From: Spinacia oleracea
Lineage: Eukaryota; Streptophyta; Magnoliopsida; Caryophyllales; Amaranthaceae
Length of the DNA stretch: 64,000 bases
Reading direction: 5' to 3'
Assembly: GCF_020520425.1 (NCBI RefSeq)
Contig: NC_079489.1
Coordinates: 19,430,001 to 19,494,000, forward strand
This document shows positions 55,805 through 64,000 of this stretch, piece after piece. The translations under genes and the position numbers were made by a program. Every line of letters starts with the position of its first letter. Positions within the stretch are counted from its first letter, which is position 1. Under the pieces are notes generated by a model, which saw only the letters and a list, made by a program, of their open reading frames with translations, did no database searches and was not told where the DNA came from.

Positions 55805-57970
55805 TTAGCATTGAGCTCCAGTTGATGCATCGACTGCAGTTTTTAAACCCAATTTCTTCTTTATGTTGAGCCAATGACAGTCCTCAAACAAGCACTTTGC
55901 TTCCTTTGTTGGTTGAGCCACATCTACTGGGCTCAGGAACATAGGCCCCCACGTAGGTGTCCCATCCTCAAATGAATTATGGGTCAGCCTCCGAATACCC
56001 GACCCATCTACATTTGCAATGAATATCTCCCCATAAGGCTGGTAATGGTGTGGATTTGAGATGGGCTCAGCTGATATCCCAGAATAATCTGAAGTAAACA
56101 CAATTCTCTTCCCATCTGGGCTAAACCAAGGATGATTAGCCCGCCCGCCTAATCCACTTTGGATTACCTTGTGAAGTCCCGTCCCATTCGGATGGATCAT
56201 GAACACCTCGAAACTCCCACCACCCGGATTATCCCGATCAGATGCGAACGCAATCCATTCCCCGTTAGGTGACCAGTCACACATGGTATCGCTCCATGGA
56301 CCCTCTGTCAACCTTTGGATGCCACCCGTTTCACCTTCCTCGGCGTCCATAATGTATAGATTCTTATGACCCGATCTACCCGACCTAAACACGACCCATT
56401 TGCCATCGGGTGATGGTTCTGGGAAAGCATTGTTTTCACCTCCATGGGTCAACTTTTTGTAACTTAAATCATCATCATCAACGTTAATTGCAATTATATC
56501 AACCTTACTACTTTCGGATGCAAAGTTAGGACCAACACTAGTATAAACTACACCTTTTCTTACAGGATCCCAAGCAGTTGTGAAAGCCATCCCTTTATGA
56601 ACCAACTTCTTATTTGACCCATCATGGTCGACAACATACAGAAACCCGTCATCTAAGTCCGCCAAATAGGCAATCCGGTCACCCGTGGGTGAGAATGACG
56701 GAAATGACCCGTCAATCCTAAATATAGACACATCAGCTACTGGATTCTTCAAATTCTCAAGGAGAAGTATTTGACCTCCACCCTTTCCCTTCTCCCCATT
56801 ATCCCCACCCGTACACTTATGGTACCCTACTCGGGTCCCATCGGGCGACATAAACGGATTAAAGTGGTGGTTATGAGGTGAAACGGGTCGAGTCACTTCC
56901 TTAAACTGCTTATTTTTAAGATCAAATAGCTCAATATGCCTGTAATTGGACCCGGGTCTTCTAGTAGCTACTGCAATAAACTCAACATTACCTGGTGAAG
57001 TGGCAGGAGTAAAGACGTGCAAACCTGGTGGCGTGACCCGCTCAACCAACACTGATTCGGTGGTAACTCGCCCAACTCGTGGAAGACTTGCCTTGTAAAC
57101 ACTCCACCACCCATCACTGCCATCCCTCCGATGAAAATAAATGGTTCGATCATCAACCCAACACGGCCAACCGCCGTGTTCTACCACCTTAACTCGGTCT
57201 GACCCGTCCCTAGTCAAGAAAACGTAGATATCTGTACCAAGTTCCTCCACATCACCACCCCATCCTTCCTCACCATAAGAAGCCACCGCCGTGAAAATCC
57301 CCGACGGCGACACCGCAGGACTAAAATCTGCCATCCCTACAGGTGTCAGCCTCCTAGTCAACCCGGTCAAGACATGAGTCGAGTACACTGCCGCCCAACT
57401 CGTCCGAGGCACACCCGAGTTCTCATGAGTCGAAACGTAAACCAACACCTCCCCAACCAAACTCGGCCGGTCCTTCATCGAAACCGTCACACCTCCATTC
57501 TCCGACCCTACCCCCAACAAAGGAATCTGAACCCGACCCGAAACACCAATCTCGAGGGCGGACCTGTACCCGGGTCGATTCACTGAGTCGTCATCAGCAA
57601 ACAAAACAGAGTCAAAGAAGACACTAGACGTTCCATTTCTCTCGGAAACATAAATAACTTCAAATTTCTCAGAACTACTGAAAGATGATTCGAAGAAGTT
57701 TGGTTTTTTGAGGAGAGAGAAAATTGAGGTTGAATTAGTGGGGAAGTGGCCATTAAAATTAACAGATACCCCATCAGTGAGTTTCAGCTCATGGTGATGT
57801 TGGGAAATTGACGGTGATGATTGAGTGGTGGTTATTGGTAAAGTGTAGATGTCAAATTTGTACCTTGATCTTCCCAGAGTAGTAAAAACTATGGAGGATT
57901 TTAATGAACAATTGCAGAAATTCATGAACAATAATAATAACAAGAAAACAGAGGTTGGTGAATATTTCAT
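55805..57970 (-). CDS. Secreted DPP6 N-terminal-like / TolB-type beta-propeller protein
   Basis: Intact single-exon gene, 721 residues, ATG 57968-57970. The hydrophobic N-terminus (VFLLLLLFMNFCNC, cleavage near 22) indicates secretion or the endomembrane lumen. The body carries repeated WD40-like (PD40) strands with S-P-D/N-G cores: FSPAVSPSG near 213, FNPFMSPDG near 371, FPSFSPTGDRIAYLAD near 422, FPEPSPDGKWVVF near 513, CDWSPNGEWIAFASDR near 565 and HPWFSPDGKRIVFTSDY near 612. This matches the plant 'DPP6 N-terminal domain-like' family (the Arabidopsis At1g21670/At1g21680 type). There is no peptidase domain, so a binding or scaffold role in the apoplast or cell wall is likely, but the ligand is unknown. 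It lies tail-to-tail with the CNL and has a broken duplicate at 36641-38606. Confidence 0.9.
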   Translation of the reverse strand: MKYSPTSVFLLLLLFMNFCNCSLKSSIVFTTLGRSRYKFDIYTLPITTTQSSPSISQHHHELKLTDGVSVNFNGHFPTNSTSIFSLLKKPNFFESSFSSSEKFEVIYVSERNGTSSVFFDSVLFADDDSVNRPGYRSALEIGVSGRVQIPLLGVGSENGGVTVSMKDRPSLVGEVLVYVSTHENSGVPRTSWAAVYSTHVLTGLTRRLTPVGMADFSPAVSPSGIFTAVASYGEEGWGGDVEELGTDIYVFLTRDGSDRVKVVEHGGWPCWVDDRTIYFHRRDGSDGWWSVYKASLPRVGRVTTESVLVERVTPPGLHVFTPATSPGNVEFIAVATRRPGSNYRHIELFDLKNKQFKEVTRPVSPHNHHFNPFMSPDGTRVGYHKCTGGDNGEKGKGGGQILLLENLKNPVADVSIFRIDGSFPSFSPTGDRIAYLADLDDGFLYVVDHDGSNKKLVHKGMAFTTAWDPVRKGVVYTSVGPNFASESSKVDIIAINVDDDDLSYKKLTHGGENNAFPEPSPDGKWVVFRSGRSGHKNLYIMDAEEGETGGIQRLTEGPWSDTMCDWSPNGEWIAFASDRDNPGGGSFEVFMIHPNGTGLHKVIQSGLGGRANHPWFSPDGKRIVFTSDYSGISAEPISNPHHYQPYGEIFIANVDGSGIRRLTHNSFEDGTPTWGPMFLSPVDVAQPTKEAKCLFEDCHWLNIKKKLGLKTAVDASTGAQC

Positions 57971-58774
<804 letters not shown>

Positions 58775-61700
58775 ATGACTGGAGTACGAAACCAATACGA
58801 ACGACGAAGGTAAGCGAATTTGTAACCTAATTTCGAACTTCGTTCGTAGTATATATACATTAATTGAAGATAATTTTTGTTAAATTTCGATTTTTAGCAA
58901 ACACAAACACGACAAACAAGCAACAAATCCAGTCGATACTGAAGAGTAAGAATTCGGTGCTTTAATTGTAGCGAATTTTATTTATTAATTCCGTAATTTT
59001 TGTAATTTTTGTAATTTTTTCGTAATTTTCGGAATTATTTTTGTAATTTTTAGTCTGCGAATTTTTGTATGTTTCTAGCGATGTTGATATTTTTATGAAT
59101 TTTTATTAACATCATCCTATATTATTCTGAAATTTTTTAATGAATTTTCAGTATTTTTAAAAGAAATTAATTTGTAATTTTTTGAATTATTTTGAGAATT
59201 GAGAATTTTAAGATATTTTCAACATTTTTTGATATTTTTTATTTGAAATTTTAAACAGAAGGAATAAGAATGAACGCGCCAAAGAAACGGAGCCAGTTGT
59301 CCCGCAATCACTTCTGAACGACATCATGAACAATTTAGAGTAATACTTTATACTCTCAATACTTTAGAACATGAAGGTTAAGAATGTAGAACATCATAGA
59401 TCATTGTGTAGAACATCATAGAAATTGGGTGCTTCTTGTTCTAGTTGAAGCTATATCATGTTTGTTTGATGATAATATTGAGTAATACTGTTATTCTATA
59501 TATGTTGTTGTCTCATGGGGCTTGCTAACCATTTTAGGCACAATGAAAGCTTCACTAATATTTTCAGTTCTAAAATATCAAGCATCAGACAAATAACTTG
59601 ACCACTTTCAACTTTTTGTTTGCTCTTAACTACAAGTATTATGCAATTCAATCATCCATAATCTACTACCATGTAGTTTTCTTTCTATTCAATACAAAGA
59701 ACAAGATTTGGGTTGTACTCTGCCTTAGGGATGGGACTAATGACATGTATTGTGTAAGATAACCAAACTAATCAACTTTAAACTCTATTTCAATTGTGGT
59801 GATGTGAAGAAACGTTAGCAGTTTCTATTTCTGATATCAGTGTAGTTGTGGCCTTCATATTATTGTCTGACTAAGCTTTCTTCAATTTTATAAGTTTTAC
59901 TTCTTGATTTATATGTTTTCATCTACATAATGTTTCCAAATGCTTTCTAATTGCTCCTATCATCCAATGTTTAGGAATAATGGGGTGGTTTAATTGCCAT
60001 AGTTTTCCTTTTGATATTGTTGTTTGTTGGAGTTAATTTCTCCAAACTTGACTTATTTATAACATTGTTAATCAGAAAAGCTTGGTGTTGATTCCCCGAT
60101 AGTTATAATGATGGATTTGAGGTTTTGTTATGGCGGTGATGATACTGCATTGTTGAAAGACTCAAAATAGAGCGGAGAGGCTGAGCCTAGGGGTATTATT
60201 AGGGTCTTAACAATATATTTGGCACTCCATTTGTTAGTTGCAATATTAGAGTCAATTTTCATTTGTTTTATTGAGCCGAATTTGTTGCGAGTGAGCCATT
60301 TATACGAAGGCATGTTACTAGTTGTGACTGGCTGTGTGTGAAGGACTGAAGGTGCTTCTTTGTTCCTTTGTTCATCAAGGATTGATAGTAATAAGATTGA
60401 GATGTTATCCCCGATTGAATAATGTGTAGGATTACTAGGATATCAGTTTTCCAGATTTGAAGAAGAAGCTGCAAATTTGATAAATGAATATAAACTTGGC
60501 TATGGTCCTCTACCCCTCCCTGCTACAGTTCTACTATGTTCCTATGTCAATAATAGAGTCCAAGTTCTGTTTTCACTATAGCTGCTACCTGCTTGTAAAA
60601 AATTCCATACATCACCTTGACTACTGCTACATACAATTCATTACTGCCATGTTTACTTTATAGGCAAAACCAAGGTCATTTCAGCTTTTAGTGGTTGGGA
60701 AAGAAAAAAACGTTTGCTCTATTTGCTGTTGCTGGACTGAGGTGAAACCTCTAAATATGCAGATAAATCAGGCTCATAAACCTCTAAATATTCCGCCATT
60801 AATATTAAGTAGGCTCATAAATCAGTTGCTGATTCTCAAGTTCATTCATTCATGACCATCATATTGACCAACAACAATCACCTAATTTATTGATATTGAT
60901 CTTTCTTCAAAAGGAGAGGAGATATAGCTGGCGGAGAAAGGGGCTGGGGGTAGGGGGTAGGGACAACAGAACACTGGGATCATTGTATTCCTCTGTTTAT
61001 TTGTCAGTTAGGGTTGATTAGTAAGAATACTTGCGGCAAATATATTATATATGCAGTGGATGATTGAAATAGAATTTTTGGGCTTTATGATCAATTTTAA
61101 GCAGATCTTAATTGAACGATAATTATATTTTATTACCTTAATTAGAGTTTTAGTTTTCCTTTGATAAAATGGTATTGTTTATTACAGATTATCTCTTTAT
61201 TTTGTGTCATTTGGCTTGATTCCCAGAATATCGAATGTCCATGTATATTGAATCAGTTTCAACAGTCTCTAATTAATCTGTTGAGGGTCAGCCAAGGTAG
61301 GATTACTTATGGTTGTGGGAAATTGTTGTTATCTGCACTTTCCACTATCAGTTATGTAAGCTGAGCTGATAAGAGATAGAGGTAGAAAGCGGATCTAGGC
61401 AGCTCTGTATGGAGCTTGTAATGATTTCATTAATGTCCTAATGATTATTATTCTTTGATCCATGTCCTGTATGGTTTTACCTTTTTTGAAATGTAAACTT
61501 TTAAATCATATATGGCCAGAAGCAGGTTCTTGAATTTGATCCATTTTTACGTCTTGACTACGTTTTAGTTTTATTGCTAAAGTTCTGATTCCTTGTACAT
61601 TAAGCACCATGTGCAGAAAGAATCGAAATATTCTTAAATATGGAATACAGTTGGTGATGTTAGTGGTAGAATGATAGCATCATGTTTAGAGGACAATACA

Positions 61701-64000
61701 TGGCCAGAATTGGCAGCATTTTATGCATAAATTATCTGCAATTTGAATCCTATCTGATAAACATAAATCACAGAATTGGCAGCATTTTATGCCTTCACAA
61801 ACCCAGCCTCAGAAGCCTCCTTTGCATGTTCTTGATATTCATAAAACTCTGATATACCTTGTGCTTTTAAGTTTATCCTACATTACTCTTATACCAGACA
61901 CCATTCACCGGTAACAACCAAAACATGACAACAAAATGACAATCTCTTACCAGGTTGAAAGACTTATTAGAACACCTAGCTTAATTGATTAGAACATATG
62001 GAACAATTTACAGAACATATAGGTTCACTTATTAGAACATATAAATTCAATTGTTAATATATTTATACCTATTTAAAAAAGAACTAATTTTGTTTCATAT
62101 GTTGCAGGGATCCCGAACATCACACCAATCAAGAAACTGAAGTTAACACCAATGAAAAAAGCAATGATAATGGAAACCAAGAACAAGAGTCTGATCTCAC
62201 TCAAGGACGGAAAGAGATTGTCAGGTTTAAGACAAAACATAATCTCTCAAATAGAAAACTAGTAGATTAATTAGACTTGAAATCAATAACATGTATGTTG
62301 AATGTATCTGATTTTTGTCCAAAGATTGGTATTCATGTGACATGACAACAAAATGACAATCCCTTACCAGGTTGAAAGACTTATTAGAACACCAAGCTTA
62401 ATTGATTAGAACATATGGAACAATTTACAGAACATATAGGTTCACTTATTAGAACATATAAATTCAATTGTTAAAATATTTATACCTATTTAAAAAAGAA
62501 CTAATTTTGTTTCATATGTTGCAGGGATCCCGAAGATCACACCAATCAAGAAACTGAAGTTAACACCAATGAAAAAAGCAATGATAATGGAAACCAAGAA
62601 AAAGAGTCTGATCTCACTAAAGGACGGAAAGAGACTGTCAGGTTTAAGACAAAACATAATCTCTCAAATAGAAAACAAGTAAATTAATTAGACTTGAATC
62701 AATAACATGTATGTTGAATGTATTTGATTTTTGTCCAAAGATTGGTATTCATGTGTATCAATATGCAATAAGCTGGGACCTACTAAACTTTTCTATGTTT
62801 TTTATATATAATTTGTACCATACCCATTCCCAAAATGGTTTTTAAGATTCTAATAATAGTTATAATCGGTGTTCCTGTTGCGATGTTCCTATATTTTTGT
62901 TTTTTTTTGTAGTTTTCAAGGTTTAATCTAAAATAAATTCTTTCTTATATCTCTAAACATCACCTCTCACTGTGCTAGAACATATAGCTTAACTGCTTAG
63001 AACATTTAGCTTAACTGATTAGAACATATAAGAATAACGTACAGAACATATAGATTCACTTGTTAGGACATATAAATTTAATTGTTAGAACATATAAACA
63101 TATTTATAACATTAAGTTAATTTGTTTCATGTGTTGCAGGGAAACCGAAACTCAAACCAATGCAGAAACTGAACCTATCATTAATGAAGAAACCAATGCC
63201 AATGTAAACAAAGAACAAGAGGAAGTGAATCAGAAGAATGACAAAAGAAGGAAACATATTGCAAAAAGGAAACAAGGGAATGTAATTGTTGTTAGAGATG
63301 TCAAGAAGCACAAGTCTGCAGTTGTTGTGCACCCGGGATCAAAAGACTGTGTAGAAGTGGATAACAAATCAAAACCGGTGGAGAAGAAAAAGGCTAGACT
63401 TTTGGTCCAAAGAATACCACCAAATTGGTTCATGGCACTTATTCCTAAAATTCCGAGACAACACAGAGCTGCCATTAGGAAGATAGGCTTTGGTGCCTTC
63501 CTTGATTTAGATATTGGTGCCCACAAGTCTGCGTTTTCTGCTGAACTTGTAACAAGCTTAGACGCCAACAGAGTTAATTTGGTGATGGATAATAAAGAAG
63601 AAATAGATATTCAGTTGAAAGACATACACCTTGTGTACGGGCTTCCAATAGGAGGAAGGAAAATAGTGGAACCGAAGAAGGAAGAAGATGAAGAATGGGT
63701 TTCATTTCTGAGAACATGGAGGGGATTCTTTAACATGGAAAGTGGAAGTCCATACCTGTCAAAAGTATTAGATAGGTTGAATGAGTTATGTGAAAAAGAC
63801 TTGTGTGATGAATTTTTATGGCATTTCGTGGTGTGTGTAGTGAATACTTGTATATGCTCAACATCAAGACCGGAAGTGGCATACAAGTTTCTGTATAGCT
63901 GCATGGACATACAGAAAATTCCTGAATTAGACTGGTGCCATTACACTTTTGTAAATATGAAGATAGCTGCTGAAAAATGGAAAGGAGGAAATGCTTATTT
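58775..64000 (+). CDS. Multi-exon gene, unknown nuclear-type protein, 3' end outside window
   Basis: Proposed exons: 58775-58809, 58898-58945, 59259-59339, 62108-62224, 62525-62641, 63140 onward. All visible introns have GT...AG ends and interrupt codons after base two (phase 2), and the frame runs through every junction without a stop. The N-terminal part (MTGVRNQYERR...) is hydrophilic, with repeated QETEVNTNEKSNDNGNQEQE-type segments from the duplicated exons 4 and 5; the start of exon 6 is a third, diverged version. A basic stretch (RRKHIAKRKQ) could be a nuclear signal. The rest (IPPNWFMALIPKI, IRKIGFGAFLDLDIG, YGLPIGGRKI) resembles N-terminal regions of plant proteins associated with Ulp1-like proteases, often carried by Mutator-type transposons; this is a low-certainty family guess. 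Intron 3 is 2.77 kb. Confidence 0.6.
59340..62107 (+). other. Long intron 3 of the right-edge gene
   Basis: 2768 bp with a GTAATA start and a TTGCAG end. No ORF with protein-like composition and no recognisable transposon ends were found. Undetected small exons cannot be ruled out, but the flanking exons join in phase without one. Confidence 0.45.
61924..62757 (+). repeat. 417-bp tandem duplication containing an exon
   Basis: CATGACAACAAAATGACAAT begins at 61924 and 62341, and GCAGGGATCCCGAA at 62104 and 62521: a constant 417-bp offset. Each unit carries intron sequence, a 117-bp exon (39 codons) and its donor. The copies differ at few sites. A third, older and diverged copy covers about 62985-63200, including the start of exon 6. 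Confidence 0.92.

Noticed and set aside
55574..55813. 240-bp segment absent from the pseudogene, considered as an intron (retroposed duplicate)
   Set aside because: Edges show the shared triplet AGC and no GT...AG on the gene strand, so a microhomology deletion is more likely than splicing.

Overview
This window is nuclear DNA from a flowering plant (a eudicot). It is AT-rich and intron-bearing, and is filled with LTR retrotransposons, Stowaway-type MITEs and Helitron ends. The coiled-coil NBS-LRR gene at 51150 resembles, from memory, the WOLF/RPF downy-mildew resistance proteins of spinach, so a spinach-like Chenopodiaceae/Amaranthaceae genome is the best guess. No search was run.

Layout. 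(1) 1-4060: left edge with a TIR element, a foldback repeat, a MITE-like block and an acidic repeat ORF. (2) 4060-34412: three copies (units A, B, C) of a block of decayed ribonuclease T2 (S-like RNase) gene fragments. Each unit holds a truncated signal-peptide exon and a longer pseudogene with catalytic box I and the C-terminal exon; unit A has extra exon copies. Each carries the same Stowaway-like MITE. Two related Ty3/gypsy elements with about 2.8 kb LTRs interrupt the array. Element 1 (9804-19179, plus) has a recombinant structure. Element 2 (21998-30137, minus) is bounded by a perfect 5-bp target duplication whose empty site survives in units A and C. Both LTR subfamilies carry a periodic row of short hairpins. 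(3) 34413-35400: a 495-bp Helitron and the 3' end of a second, opposite Helitron. (4) 36143-38606: a truncated duplicate of the beta-propeller gene at 55805-57970, broken by an exactly delimited 315-bp Stowaway MITE, a 49-bp insertion and two nonsense codons. (5) 39012-50625: a young Tat-lineage Ty3/gypsy retrotransposon (minus) with dual RNase H, a spliced antisense gene of 968 codons, and 81-bp tandem repeats. Its pol is dead: an RT deletion and two in-frame stops. (6) 51150-54455: the CNL resistance gene, with the retrotransposon LTR about 520 bp upstream. (7) 55805-57970: an intact secreted TolB/DPP6-N-like beta-propeller protein (minus). (8) 58775-64000+: a multi-exon gene (plus) running off the window, with every visible intron in phase 2 and a tandemly duplicated exon.

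The likely working genes are the CNL, the propeller protein, possibly the right-edge gene, and possibly the retrotransposon antisense gene. The rest is transposons and pseudogenes. The freshest observations are the hairpin arrays in the gypsy LTRs, the PPT/U3-spanning duplication and hairpin-bearing 81-bp repeats in the Tat element, and the phase-2 exon series at the right edge.
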